The notes beneath the pieces are model-generated. The model did not search any database, was not told the origin of the DNA, and worked only from the letters and a program-made list of their open reading frames with translations. Positions 10,682-22,629 of a stretch of DNA of 64,000 nt are shown piece after piece. The stretch is from Castor canadensis. Its lineage: Eukaryota > Chordata > Mammalia > Rodentia > Castoridae. Location: positions 142,532,853 through 142,596,852 of the forward strand of contig NC_133387.1 of assembly GCF_047511655.1 (NCBI RefSeq), written 5' to 3'. The position numbers and the translations under genes are program-made. How positions within the stretch are numbered: the stretch's first letter is position 1; every line of letters starts with the position of its first letter.

Positions 10682-11774
10682 AAGTTTAATTTGGATGCAT
10701 GCTCCTGACCCTTTGAACCATCTGATGTGAAAGTCCTTGCTTGCTGCCCTCTTTCCTGTCAATAGTGACATTTTGGCCTCTACCTGGTTCGGTGGGGAAG
10801 AAAGAAGCCCCTGATTCATTGAATGGTGCTGCGGTAATAATGCTGGTGGAGAAGCCATACTGGGAAGATTGAACATTATGCTGGTGGCTTGTCCACCTAG
10901 AGGGAACTTGGGGAGGCATGAGACAGCCCTCTGTCTCCTGGGGCTTGGGGTTGGAAAGATGGTAGTTGATCTCTGGAAGAGGGGAAAGACTGAATTTGCA
11001 CACACTTCAGGCCAGATTACTTAATCTCCTGGGATGTCAGGGGAAGGACAATTTGGGATCCTGTGCAGTGGGGGGCTGTCCATGTGTTCTAGGGCTGATG
11101 GAGCCACTGGTTGATGTATCTACTGGCTTGTTGCCATCTAGATTTATGTCCCAGAATTAAGGTAAACAACCTCTAAATATAATGGCATCATGAAGATTTG
11201 CTTAAATTTACATCTGTGAGCACAATGGAACTTTATAGTTTTAATACTTGGAGTAAATCCTACCAAGTATTGATCATTGTGTAAAAGATTAATTTGAACA
11301 GCATTCAAATTTGAGTGTGGAAACATGTTAGCAAGATTATTGAGGCCAAAAAAATCAATATATGCCTCCAAGTTTCTGATCCACTCTTGTGGATCACTTT
11401 TAATAAACATGCAACGACTACTTCATTTCTAAATGATGACATCAAATGATTCAGAGAGCTTGAACTTCTCAAGAAAGAGATCAATCAAGCTATGACAAAC
11501 ATGCAGGAACAAACATATAGGCAAGAAGAAAAAGAATATTGACTATGAAAAAAATGATTTCCTTTTACAGAATTTTTACCCTCAAGTTTATCAGACTAGA
11601 AAGTCTTACAATTGGCTGTGAAATGAAAATAAGGAAGGAGTTTAAAATTTTTTAATTACAAAAAGATTTATTTTATTAATATTAAAGTATAAGACATATT
11701 AAAGCATAAAATCATATTTTAGAGCCAAACCAGCAACAGGAAATAGTTTGAAAACAATGCAAGGTAACATTTAA
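10682..11774. other. Unique or decayed sequence, no gene recognised
   Basis: No known repeat or exon identified. A 122-residue frame (10637-11005, minus) overlaps an ID SINE and an 88-residue frame (11144-11410, minus) has no recognisable motif. Confidence 0.5.
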
Positions 11775-12160
11775 TTAGTAACTGTACTTTAACTAGGCAC
11801 CAGTGACTCAGTACTGTAATCCTATTTACTTGGGAGGCTGAGATGAGGAGGATTATAGTTCAAGGTCAGTCCCCCCAACTCCCTTCCACCCCCCACAAAT
11901 AGTTCTCAAGACCCCATCTCCTATCACCAAAAAAAAAAAAAAAAAAAAAAAGCTTGGAACTCTTTAGTAATAAAATGATTCTATATTTTGTCTAAAAAAA
12001 AAAAAAAAAAAAAAAAGACCCCATCTCCAAAATAACCAGAGAAAAGTGAACTGGTGGTGTGGCTAAAGCAGTAGAGTGCTTGCTTTGCAACTGAGAAGCC
12101 CTGAGTTAAAAAAAAAACAACAAACCCAGTCCCACCAAAATAAATAAATAAATAAATAAG
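11775..12160 (+). mobile_element. B1+ID composite SINE interrupted by a 93-bp insertion
   Basis: B1-like half 11775-11921 and ID-like half 12029-12160 ('ggtggtgtggctaaagcagt'), tail (AAAT)n. The element is split at 'aagaccccatctcc', which is present on both sides of the insertion. Confidence 0.87.
11922..12014 (+). mobile_element. Mini-retrocopy of a polyadenylated RNA 3' end
   Basis: Contains 'gcttggaactctttagtaat', an AATAAA at 11969-11974, then a poly(A) tract from 11994, 20 nt after the hexamer. Perfect 14-bp duplications (aagaccccatctcc at 11908-11921 and 12015-12028) flank it. An additional A-run lies at its left end. Source RNA unknown. Confidence 0.78.
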
Positions 12161-12289
12161 AAAGAAAGAAGAACAAAAGAAACCGTACTTGAAATTAGAA
12201 AGATCAAGATAGAGGATATGACACATGAGGACTGGTACAGGGTGAGAGCTTATCATTAAAGGTAAAATAGAAAACGTTCATGCAGTGCT

Positions 12290-12525
12290 CATCACAAGCC
12301 AGACGTTATTCTCAGTGATTTAAATATATGTTAATATATTTATATATGAATGTGTTAAGATTTAACTCTCAACCTGATAAGTTAGGTCTGATTATATACT
12401 CATTTTAGAGGTTAAGAAACTATGGCCCAGATAAGTAATAAATCACACAGCCGGCAATGGACAGTGCTAGAAGTATAACCAAGGTTGTCTATTTCCAAAG
12501 TCTGTGATCTTAACCACATGGAATC
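12290..12525 (-). mobile_element. MIR element
   Basis: Antisense MIR: 'cattttagaggttaagaaac', then 'taaatcacacagccggcaat', and 'tctgtgatcttaacca' at the 5' tRNA-derived end. Confidence 0.72.
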
Positions 12526-13894
12526 TGATGCTTCTGCTACGACTAATAAATACAATAATAACTTCTTTGTTATTTTTTCCTGTTAATACCTGAAGGAAAA
12601 GTTCAGATATTAAATGAAATATGAGTGTCAATGATTGTTGTTCTGTAGCAAGCTATATTCAGAATATCCCATCTTCCAGTCTCCTGGACTATAGTAGATA
12701 GGCTGGACAAGTGACCTGTCATTATCCAGCTCACTCCCCACAATGTGTCAAATTATCTGGGGACCCATAGTCCATTCTGAGGACTTCCTTAAACACAGGT
12801 TGCACGGAGAAATGCATGCCCCCCATTCCAGGCATAGACACCCGCTCCAAAGAAGCCATCTGGAGATTGGCCAGTGACCTGTGGGTTGGTGTCTGCTGAG
12901 CCTTTGGCCAACATTCTGGTGAGTGGACTGCTCAGACTTGCCCTTTGAGACTTTTCCTGAAAGGCAGAGAGAAGATGCTGAATGGTGTTGAATTAGAGAG
13001 AGACTCAGAGAAAGCAGTGTAGAGAAGTCATGAGACAGATAAAACCACAAGCTATAAGAAGATAGGGAAGGCAGGAGAGCTGTGGAAAACCGGCAGAGAC
13101 CAGGCCTTAGAGCCAAGCACAGACCCAGCTGGTGGTGAGGACTCCAGGCCAGGCTGGATTGACAGTGGATGACATCTTGAACTGTCAGGAGTGACATTTT
13201 CCATGAAGCCAGCAGTACAGATACAGAGATGGTCTCTTGTCCTGTTGAGGTCACCATGTCCCCTCAGCGTAAACTCAAATTCACTGAAGTATGTTGAAAA
13301 TGTTTTCACATCTCACAGCCTGAAAGAAACTTTCTGACCCAGCACTTGGGATCTAGCCTTCTCCTTCTCTCCCTTCCCCTCCCCACCCCCGTGTCTCCTG
13401 CCAAATGTGTTCTCCCATCTGCCTCTCCAGCCACTTCTTGACTGGAAACCCTTAACTGTGCTACACTTCTGCAGGGGTTTCCTGGCAAGATCAACTTCAA
13501 ACTCTCAGAAGCAGAATGTTCTGGTTTGTTTAAAAATCATTCTGATGAAGAATTTCAATGAGTTTTTGATTCATTTATTACAAAAGCAACTTAAAATTCA
13601 CCCCTTCTGATTAGTATGCTATTATTACTGATTGGGATCAAAGAGTATGGAAATTTCCTAGCTGAATTTCAAAAGAATGCTTGCATAATGGGTATGTGGG
13701 ATTGAGAAAAAGAATTACCTTGATTTATAAGCACATTTATTCCTTTGAGTCTGCCTTACTTTGGTGAGGTATCATTTATCAGACATGACAGCCACTAAAA
13801 CTCTGTGTCAAAATATACCAATCTTCAGTAAGTCGAGATTTTTAAAATGACTGATCATCACCCATCTTACTGCTTACACCTAAACTGTCAATAT
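12526..13894. other. Sequence without a recognised gene
   Basis: No confident repeat assignment. The 169-residue frame 12748-13257 (minus) lacks recognisable domains and looks like chance. Confidence 0.5.
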
Positions 13895-13897
13895 TGG

Positions 13898-14005
13898 GGT
13901 TTTTTTGTTGCTTGTTGTTTTATTTTTTGCAGTGCTGAGGATGGAACCCAGGGCCTCATACATGCTAGACAAGCACTCTAACTGTGAGTCACATCCCCAC
14001 TCCTT
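13898..14005 (-). mobile_element. ID element
   Basis: 'cagtgctgaggatggaaccc', 'catacatgctagacaagcac', antisense ID. Confidence 0.82.
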
Positions 14006-14046
14006 CAATACTGTTTTTAGGAAAAACAAGTATTAAAAAATAATTT

Positions 14047-14130
14047 GGGGGCTGGGTTACTAGCCCATATGCTTAGTATATGAAGCCTGGGTTCAATCCC
14101 CAGCATCATAAAGAAAAATAAAAAAAGTAA
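14047..14130 (+). mobile_element. ID element
   Basis: 'gggctgggttactagcccat' then 'cctgggttcaatccccagca' and an A-rich tail. Confidence 0.75.
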
Positions 14131-14204
14131 ATTATTTGAAAATGTTTATATTATCTAATTCATCTCATTAAAATGAAATGAGTATATGTTTTGCTTTATT
14201 TTAT

Positions 14205-14332
14205 TATTGTTGTTGAGTTTTTGAGACAGGGTCTCACTATATAGGCCAGGCTGACCTTGAACTTGCAATCCTCCTGCCTTAGCCTCCCGAGTGCTGGGAT
14301 TACACACCTGCACCATCACACTGGGCTTGAGT
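14205..14332 (-). mobile_element. B1 SINE
   Basis: 'gagacagggtctcactatat', 'cctcccgagtgctgggatta', antisense B1. Confidence 0.9.
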
Positions 14333-14461
14333 ATATGTTTTATAATGTGCATTGTACTGCATATATTGTAATATATTATACATAGGGGCACAAACTCAAA
14401 ACACTTTAATGAATGAGATAATAAAAAAATTGGGGGACTCTGAGCCTACAAAATGTTAGTT

Positions 14462-14552
14462 TTTTCTTTTGGTGGCATTGGAATTTGAACTCAGGGCCTC
14501 ACACTTGCTAGCAGGTGTTCTTACCACTTGGACTATTTCAATAGCCCAAATT
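14462..14552 (-). mobile_element. ID-like SINE
   Basis: 'ggtggcattggaatttgaac', 'cacacttgctagcaggtgtt'. Confidence 0.85.
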
Positions 14553-14969
14553 ATTAGGTCTTTATCAGCTATCCTCCACCACAGTGTCTTACTCCTTTCA
14601 AGCTTGGCAGATTTCTGGAAGATTCTGCCACACCAAGTTCTCCTCCCAGCTTCTTCTCAGTCAGGTTATTTCAGCTGATCTCCTTCCATCCAGATGGTGA
14701 AATATTATTCTTTTTTGTAAACCTTACAGTTCCTAATTTTTTATTGAATTTCTGTAATTCAGACACTTGTTTAAATATGCCTGTGTCTAATGCTTTAGTT
14801 CTTTTCTGTTTTGTTTTTGTGTTGGATTACAACTTAGACACCAGCATTATAATTTCATATCAACAGCCTTTGTTTACATTTACTTTCATGGTAGCCATGG
14901 TATAAGATGCTCCTTATAGAGAACTGGGCCTTCTGCTTCTAAAATCATTTTCCATTTTCCTGTGGTAGA

Positions 14970-15425
14970 GTAGAATTGCAAGTAACTCTTCCATCTGCCC
15001 TTGACCTTACTTTCCAGGTCAGCTAGTCCTCCGTCCAACTCTTAGCCCGTGTGGCTCTGCCACAGGTCGGGAGGTCCTGACTCTACAGTAACTTAATCCT
15101 GTCAGGGGTGGGTAAAGTGTGAGGGGGTAGTGATGTCTCCTGGGAGCAGCCCTCCACCAAGACCTCAAGGGGGATGTTGGATAGCCCAGCTCTCTTCCCC
15201 TTCAGGCATGAAAATTCTCAGAACTTTCCTACACTGTCTTCCTCAATAGGATGAAGCTCCAGTTGCCCATGGTGGTGACTTCCTCGATACCTTTTTTGGG
15301 CTTCCTTTCCTTTCCTTTCTAATTTTCCCATTTGCCTATAAGTATTTTCCTGGAATCAGTTCTTGAATAAACCATATGCACTCAAATCAGAATATATTTC
15401 AGGGGAACTCAAACTAAGACAAGAT
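14970..15425 (+). mobile_element. Possible LTR relic
   Basis: Near the right end 'cttgaataaaccatatgcac' supplies an AATAAA and 'ggggaactcaaactaagaca' is a typical LTR terminus. Left end and family uncertain; non-coding. Confidence 0.4.
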
Positions 15426-15900
15426 CCTTTAAAAAAATCCCCCTACTACAGATCTGTTGGTGGCAAATTCAATTTTTGTTAATCTGAAAACACATTTTCA
15501 TTTCACTTTTGCTCTTAAAACATAGTTTTGCTAGCTGTCAGTGCTAGATCAACAAGCTGTTTCTCTCAAACTTTGAAAGCATTGTTCTGCTGTCACCTGT
15601 TGTTCTAATCACTATTCCTTTGTAGGTAATCTGTAAAGTCTTTACCTTTGTCTTCAGTGTTCTGCAGATTTTACTGATACAGGTCAGGTTATTAGACCTA
15701 CAGATTCTTAACTTTCATCATTCTAGAAAATTCACAGTCATGATTCCTTTAAATATTGCCTCTCTTGCAGTCTTTCTGGTCTTCCCTTCTGTGACTCTAA
15801 ATACACACATGCAAACATTTTCTAATGTTTAAACATTTTAAGATTTCCAGGTAGCCATTTTTCTTCAACTTTTTCTAATCTACTTAATCTCTATATTGAG

Positions 15901-15902
15901 TG

Positions 15903-15936
<34 letters not shown>
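15901..15936. repeat. (TA)n
   Basis: Perfect alternating TA run with one TG at the end. Confidence 0.95.
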
Positions 15937-15939
15937 CTA

Positions 15940-16027
15940 AATTTTGCGGCAATTCTGAGGTTTGAACTCAGGGCTTTTTAGTGCTTGCTAGGCAGGTACC
16001 TACCACTTGAGCCATGCCTCCAGTCCC
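15940..16027 (-). mobile_element. ID-like SINE
   Basis: 'ggcaattctgaggtttgaac' and 'gccatgcctccagtccc', inserted in the L1M relic. Confidence 0.88.
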
Positions 16028-16259
16028 AAATATTCTGAATTTTTATATATATTTTTTACTTGAAAGGTTCTCTGTGGATTTTTTTCCAATCAGCATTTTT
16101 GTGATTCCAACTTTTATTTCTTTAGACATTTCATGCATTTTGTTTCATATTCTTCATCTGATAATTCTAGTACTTAAAGTTTGGGGGGAGGGGGGTCTGT
16201 CATCTGCTAAAATCTAAGGCTCAGCATCTTCTGTTTGCTGCTGGTCAAGTTTTAGTCTC

Positions 16260-16641
16260 TGTTATGGCCTGAATTGTACTTCAAAGGTTTGAATCTGCAT
16301 CTTTTCCGGATTCATGTTGAGGTCCCAAACTCCCTTATCTTAGAATATAGCCACATTTGAAGATAAGACCCTAAGAGGTGATTAACTTACAATGACTCCC
16401 TTCAGGTGGAATCCTAATGTCTTTATAAGAGGACGGGACACCAGGGAGGTGTGCACACAACAATGACCATGGGGAGAGGCAGCAGAAGGCCACAATCTGC
16501 AGGCTGAGGAAAGAGGCCTCCCAGGAACTTCACCACACCTTGATCTTGGACTTCTAGCTTCCAGAATGGTGAGAAAACACATTCCTGTCATTTCAGCCAC
16601 CTGGACTGGCATTTTGTTACAGCAGCTCTGTCAAACTAATA
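16260..16641 (+). mobile_element. Solo LTR, MaLR-like
   Basis: 382 bp from TGTTATGGCCTGAATTGTAC to 'ctgtcaaactaataca', with 'ggacttctagcttccagaat' near the 3' end. Both flanks are L1M sequence. Non-coding; subfamily not assigned. Confidence 0.65.
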
Positions 16642-16899
16642 CAGGCTCTCTAGCACAGTTTGTTGGGGCTTGCTTTTGGGTGATTTCAGCCTTCCTGTGC
16701 ACTTTAACTTTCACCATTTGGATTCAGCTCACATTTTTACATCTCTGACCCTGGGAATTTTCTCTTACTTCCCACAAGCCCACAGAGGCAAAGAAAAGAA
16801 TGTTCTAGTGCAAGTCTAGTTGTTTTGTTGGGATATCTGTTCAGAGTGTTGAGTCTGCTATCTTGCCAGAGTGCCTCAAATTCTATTGCTTCTGAAAGT

Positions 16900-17980
16900 G
16901 CTGATTCCACTTGATTCTTCTGGGATATCTTCTTGATTACTTTTCTGTCATGGGACTCCTTCCCTCTAAAACTCTTAGACTTATACGTACATTATTTGTT
17001 AGGCTTCCTGAGAATTGCTCACTATTTCCTTAAAAACGTAAGTCAGGCCTTACACCTATTGAGCAGCTCATAAAGCCATCCTAGCCACAGTATGTGTTAA
17101 TTTCATATTTAAGGACCAGAACTCTGTCACCAATCTATATGGCATTAAACATGCTTCATAAAGCAGATGATTGACTGTGGTTCTGAAGTGGTCCAAACAT
17201 GTTTGAACAATGAAAAGATCCCATGTCAGGCCTGATTTTCAGATCGCCTTTTAGTAATTAGTGAAAAGACTTTTCGTTATTGGTCAGAAACATCCCTGAA
17301 GGAAATGACAATTGAAGTGTGTCAGATAGGTCATCATGATTTGTTTAGCAAGTCCTAATCTTCCTGACAAACAACACAAATAATAGGAACTAAATTTATC
17401 TTGCTCTGCCTCACCCGGAAAGGAAAATACAGTCACCTGTTGGGACGTGCAGTTCATCTGGCAATGGCTTCTATATTCCTCTTCCAATTAAGAAGTCAGG
17501 CTGAAGGACCAAGAGTGTTTAGCTGAGTTTGTGTGGCAGCAGGTATTAGACATAACTACATAAAGTCACTTCCATCATGGGGGCTGAGTCTGAAGATGAA
17601 TTTTGGATTTAAAAATTACTCAGACACAATTGTGTCATTTTATATTGCAGAAGAAATAAAAAGGAATGAAGGGAAAGATTTAACATGTAGCCATGTGGTC
17701 ATATTAATTCTGTTATTTTAGAAATTCATTTTTTAAAAAGCTAACCAATAAGGTGGGAAGAAGAAGGAGTAGTTAGGAAGCTGAAAGGGTGCTAAGACGG
17801 AATTGAAGTCCAGTAGACATCCCATAGCTGAGAGGAAGCAGTCACCAAGGCCACCATTTGGAGGTTACTTGGAAATCTGGAAGTAGGTCCTCCTCCCTTC
17901 CTGGGGCTTCTGAAGGGGTCGCAACCAGGCAGTTGAAATCTGGATCAAGATAGACAGTTATAAACTTATATCACCCTGTT
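16900..17980. other. Unique sequence, no gene recognised
   Basis: No repeat or exon identified; only short frames without known motifs. Confidence 0.55.
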
Positions 17981-17984
17981 CAAC

Positions 17985-18300
17985 CCCTGTGGTGTTGGTG
18001 TTTGAACTCAGGGTTTTGAGCTTGTTAAGCAGGCGCTCTACTGCTTGAGCACATCTCCAGCCCTTTTTGTCCTGGTTATTTCAGAGATGGGGTTTTGCTT
18101 TTTTGCCCAGGCTGGCCTGGACTGAGATCCTCCTCTATTTTACGTTTCCCACCATAGCTGAGATGACAGGCACATGCCATCACACCTAACTTTTTTCCAC
18201 TGGGGTCTCAGTAACTTTTTGTCTGGCCTGGCCTCCAACTGAGAATAATCCTCTCCATCTCAGCTTCTATGTAGCATACCACTACACCAGCTATTTCCCT
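17985..18300 (-). mobile_element. ID + B1 composite SINE
   Basis: 'ggtgtttgaactcagggttt' (ID half), then two B1-like segments with 'gcccaggctggcctggactg' and 'ctggggtctcagtaac'. Confidence 0.85.
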
Positions 18301-18482
18301 GTTCCTCCCTTGCAATTGGGGAGCATTCTATGTCCCTGAAACAAGAGAAGGCAGTTCTTTGTCTGCCCTGACTTGAGAAACCACTAGGAGTTCAAGCTTT
18401 TTCTTAGGCCAGTGTGAGCGTCCCATACCTAGAATTTGATTAGACTCTTGAATAGGTTCCATTTTCTGAATAGCTGCAGAAT

Positions 18483-18595
18483 TAGGTGGGTTCACACCTG
18501 TATCCTGGCTACTCAGGAGGATGAAGCAGGAGGACTGAAAGTTTGGAGCCAATGTGGGCTGTGCAGGGAGATCCTGTCTAAAAAGAAAAACAGCC
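18483..18595 (+). mobile_element. B1-like SINE
   Basis: 'cacacctgtatcctggctac' and 'gggagatcctgtctaaaaag'. Confidence 0.75.
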
Positions 18596-18714
18596 TTGCA
18601 ATTGTAATTTTGGCTTTCTCTCTGCTGTGTTTCTGTTTTGAACCAAACTCATTACTTAAGTTTAGCCTTTGTAGAAAATAGTGATCTCTAAATGCATGCA
18701 AATTACAGTTACTT

Positions 18715-19030
18715 TTTTTCCATTTTTGTCAGTACTTGGGTTTGAATTCAGAGCCTTGTGCTTGCTAGGCAGGAGCTCTATCACTTGAGCCATTCCCCAG
18801 CTTCAGCTATTTTTTTCAGACAGGGTCTTGTACTTTTTGCCCAGAGCTGGCCTCAGATTTCAATCTTCCTACCCCTGCCTCCCACATAACTGGGGTTACA
18901 GGCATCCACCAACACTTGTTTTTGAGATAGTGTCTCACTGCCTTTTTTTGCCTGGGCTGGTCTCAAACCTTGATCCTTCTACTTTTCAAGTAGCTGGGAT
19001 TTTAGACATGAGCCACTGCTCTAGTTCTAA
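18715..19030 (-). mobile_element. ID + B1 + B1 composite SINE
   Basis: ID half 'gtacttgggtttgaattcag', then B1 segments 'agacagggtcttgtactttt' and 'gagatagtgtctcactgcct'. Confidence 0.87.
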
Positions 19031-19139
19031 ACTAAAGTTACTTTCTATATCAAGTTCTGCTCTGCTGGAGGCTTGTGCTGACATGTAGTCACTTGACATT
19101 TCTGCATCCTCTTTTGTAAAAAAAAAATTGTAAATCAAA

Positions 19140-19245
19140 CTAGACATGGTGGAGCATGCCTGCAGTTCCAGCTACTTGGGGAGGAGGGTCATTTGAGCCC
19201 AGGAGTTCAAAGCACCATAGCAAGACCACATCTCAAAATTAACAA
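19140..19245 (+). mobile_element. B1-like SINE
   Basis: 'ctagacatggtggagcatgc' to 'agcaagaccacatctcaaaa'. Confidence 0.82.
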
Positions 19246-19249
19246 AGAA

Positions 19250-20120
19250 ATCTTTAAGTTAGTATTCTCTTATTCTCTTTTGATGAGAAAAAAAGTCCAC
19301 CCTTCCCCAACATGCATCTGTCTCCATCTTCTGGGAAACATGACCGATTTCCTGTTGATTTAACTCGTCTCACACACGTGCCATTAGATCTTATGACTAA
19401 TACACACCACCTCTGAAGAGCACCTGGTAACCCACCTGTAATTCTAGTTCTTTTGCAATAGGCCCTCATCTGGTTTCTCTTCCTGGACTAGTTAAGGCAG
19501 ATGATGTGGAGGCAATGTATTTATCTTCTTCCCCATGGGGGTGAGGGTGAGGCTAGCTACCCATCCCTGCATTGCACTTCTGCGTCAGAAACAAAAGGAA
19601 GCCACTATCCAGAAGGCTCTGGGGAATTGTAATAAACAGGTCTCACTTATTGCTGCTTTTCTGGTGTAGTTCTCCAAGGTGCACAGAGTTCACACATTGA
19701 GGTGGGCCAAATGAGTTTAAGTGTCATAGCTCAGCTTTCTTATCTTATAGCACACCCCAGAGAATACCTGAAACCCCGTGTAAGTCAATACCAAGGTTAA
19801 AAATACCTCTCCCTCTCTGTCTCCATCATTGTAGAGGTGAAGACCACACCACACTTGCTTAGTGAGGGTCACCCAAATACAAGTGTAGTCCACTGTACCC
19901 TTCCTTCAAGAAGCATGGTGGGACAGTCTTGAGCTGTCATTGTAAGTTCAGAAAAGCTGTAAAATACCTCTCCAGCCATCTGAAATGCCACCAGTGGCAG
20001 ATGCCTTTAACTGAAGTCATGTGAAACTGCAACTTTGCGTAAGAATAACATTATCTATCAATGTATTTAAAAAAAACAACTTGGGATTGTTTAAAAAGTC
20101 ATAAGTACACATAGAAAAAA
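19250..20120. other. Unique sequence, no gene recognised
   Basis: Nothing identifiable; possible old DNA-transposon remnants near 19740-19800 could not be confirmed. Confidence 0.5.
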
Positions 20121-20124
20121 AAAT

Positions 20125-20335
20125 TGAGCTGGATGTGGTAGAACACGTCAGCTACGAGGGAGGCAGAGGTAGGAGGATCCCTGTCCAAAGTTGGTTTGGA
20201 TAAAACCTCAACACCCTATCTGAAACATGACCTAAAGCAACAAGTGCTAGAGGCATGGCTTAGGTTGTAGAGCACCTGCCTAGCAAGTACAAGGCTCTGA
20301 CTTCAAGCCCTGGTATCCCCCTTCCAAAACAAATT
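20125..20335 (+). mobile_element. B1+ID composite SINE
   Basis: 'gagctggatgtggtagaaca' and 'gtagagcacctgcctagcaa'. Confidence 0.85.
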
Positions 20336-20888
20336 CAAGTGGTACAAAAGTTTATACATGAAAAGTAGTCTTCTTGCTACCTTATATCCTTCCTCACCTT
20401 ATATCCTTTGTGTCACCCAATTATTTTCTCACCCCTTATCCATCGGAGTTCATAGTCATCAGAGTCACCTAGAGCCTCCCAGAAAGATTTTATACCTATT
20501 CAGGCATGTGTATGACAGATGGTCCTTTATGGCTGCCTCTCCCTTCTGATTACCTATGTGTGAGCACACACTTGGGTCTACGTGCACACTCCCCACCTTT
20601 TTTTTTTTACTGCCTCCTCTCTTGTCTTCACAGGCCGATTTGCTCAGAGGTCACCTTAGCACATGGAGACTTCAGCCCTCTCTGGTTCTCCCTGGTCACC
20701 ACTCAGTGAGGGCAGAGGCTGCCTGGCTCAGAGATGATCCCAGCCCCAACATTTCCTTAAACAGAAAAAATGGCCAAGGTTACTTTAAGGTGGCTTGTTT
20801 TAGTAAGTTCATAGAACGAATGATTTATTCCATAAAACCTGGGAAAATGAATAGAATTGGGGGTAAAGTAAGTTTTGAAATTAGAAGT
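20336..20888. other. Unique sequence, no gene recognised
   Basis: Pyrimidine-rich patch at 20375-20630; short overlapping frames only. Confidence 0.5.
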
Positions 20889-20889
20889 T

Positions 20890-21000
20890 CTTGATGGTGG
20901 GGATGTAGCTTAGTGGTAGAGCACTTGCCTAGCATGCCTAAGGCCCTGGGTTCAAGCCCCAAATAACACCCCAGCACCCCAAAACAACAATAACAACAGA
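20890..21000 (+). mobile_element. ID element
   Basis: 'ggggatgtagcttagtggta' and 'gagcacttgcctagcatgcc', close to an intact tRNA-like A box, then 'gggttcaagcccc'. Confidence 0.92.
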
Positions 21001-21187
21001 ATTAGAAGCTCTGTAAGCCTTGAGGACAAGGTAGACACATCCAATCTTCACTTACCTGGATTTATTTCTGCTCTTGTTTGTTACTGTGGGTTTGGGGATA
21101 GGGTAGAGACCAGGTGTGAAATAGAAAGGGCTAGATCGTGACCAGAGCCAGGAGTGAGATCAAGGTAAGGCAGAGTCAGAAAGTAGA

Positions 21188-21535
21188 AACAAGTTGGGCA
21201 ACAGTGGCTCATACCTATAATCCTAGCTGCTTGGGAGGCTGAGATTGGGAGGTTCATGGTTCCAGGCCATCCTGGGCAAAAAAGTTTGTGAGACCCCATC
21301 TCAACTGGGAAAAAAAGAAAAACACTGGCCATCGTGGTACGTTCCTGTCATTCCAGCTATAGCAGAAATTGTAAAATTGGAAGATCAGGGTCCAGGCTGA
21401 CCTAGACAAAAAGCGAGGTCCTATCCTCAAAATCACCAGAGCAAAGAGGGCTGTAGGTGTAGCTCAAGCAGGGAGTGCCTGCCTAGAAAGTGAGAAGCCC
21501 TGAGTTCAAATCCCACCCCCAAGAAGGCCAAAAAA
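21188..21535 (+). mobile_element. Two SINEs: B1 monomer, then B1+ID composite
   Basis: 21188-21310 'gcaacagtggctcataccta'; 21320-21530 'ctggccatcgtggtacgttc' with right half 'ggtgtagctcaagcagggag'. Confidence 0.87.
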
Positions 21536-21814
21536 CAAAACAAATTTATTTCCAAGAGAAAATAAGATAGAAGGTTTAAATGTTCTGAGAGCTTTTGTGT
21601 AGACTTCTTCTATGTCATATTTGTGACTTACTATATTTTAAAAGTAGAGTTATAAGTAGCCTCCTACCCATATAATACATAAGCAGGCTTTGTGTTTCAT
21701 GAGATTAAGTGTAGTCTAACTGAGCTGGTACCAGTTTGATATATATATTTGCCACTTGACATAATTTAGGTATTTGGCATTTATACGATTCAGCTTTCCT
21801 TTTTCTTTTTTCTT

Positions 21815-22110
21815 TCTTTTTTTTTGTCAGTACTGGGATTTGAACTCAGAACCTGGTACTTGCTAGGTAGGCACTCTACCACTTTTTTGCTTTTTAGTTA
21901 ATTTTGAGATAGGATCTATTTATACCTGGCCCAGGTGGAATGGGCCAGGTATAAATTATTTGTGCTTCCCTATGAAGCTAGGGATGACAGGTGCATGCCA
22001 CCATGTGGGCCCAGCTATTGACTGAGATGGAGGTCTCTTGAACTTTTTGCCCAGGCTGACCTCTAACCATGATCCTCCCAGTCTCTACCTTCCAGTAGTT
22101 TGAGCTATCA
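21815..22110 (-). mobile_element. ID + B1 composite SINE
   Basis: 'gtactgggatttgaactcag' (ID half) then B1 segments ending 'ccacttataaa'. A partial inverted pair 'acctggcccagg'/'gggccaggtata' at 21922-21953 forms a small hairpin. Confidence 0.82.
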
Positions 22111-22338
22111 AACCACTTATAAAATATACTTAGAATTCTGGTACTTTTGAAACATTTAGCCTGAATAACTAACTTTTAGAGTTAACTTCCAGGTTACAGG
22201 AAGTTCAAGCTAAATAGCATCACAGATGCCTTGAGCCACACCCAGGAGGTCCAGCATTCTCCAGGTCAGCTGACCACATGTCTTCAGTGAGTCAGAAACA
22301 TGTAAAAAAGGAACTGTTGTGTTTTAAAAGACTATAGG

Positions 22339-22626
22339 TTTTATCACGAAAGGATGTTGAATTTTATCAAAGGTTTTTTTCTGCATCTATTGAGATGATC
22401 AAGTGGTTTTTGTCTTTGCTTCTGTGAATGTACATTTAATGATTTTCATATGTTGACCTACCCTTGTATCCCTGGGACGAAACTGACTTGGTCTTGCTGA
22501 ATGATCTTTCTGACATGTTCTTGGGTTTGGTTTGCCATTATTTTATTGAGGATTTTGCATCTATGTTCATTAGAGAAATTGGCCTGTAATTTTTTTGTTG
22601 TGTCCTTCTCTGGTTTTGGGATGAAT
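22339..22626 (-). mobile_element. Inverted 5' segment of the twin-primed L1
   Basis: 'ctattgagatgatcaagtgg' and 'gaaattggcctgtaattttt' are antisense ORF2 sequence encoding the RT domain. Confidence 0.85.
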
Positions 22627-22629
22627 GTA

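Larger units (their letters stand above)
15440..16890 (-). mobile_element. Ancient L1M 5'-region relic, in three pieces
   Basis: 15440-15900, 16027-16259 and 16642-16890 carry 'cctttaaatattgcctctct', 'tattcttcatctgataattc' and 'gtgttgagtctgctatcttg', an antisense L1M 5' region. It is split by an ID SINE and by an LTR. Confidence 0.6.

Noticed and set aside
11922-12014. Simple A-rich slippage within the SINE
   Set aside because: Perfect 14-bp duplications and a non-A body with AATAAA show a real insertion.
12748-13257. 169-residue frame on the minus strand
   Set aside because: No domain, no codon-use support, no splice or promoter context, and overlapping frames on the same strand.
20890-21000. 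tRNA gene
   Set aside because: The A-box and B-box-like sequences belong to an ID SINE; no cloverleaf acceptor stem and an A-rich tail follows.
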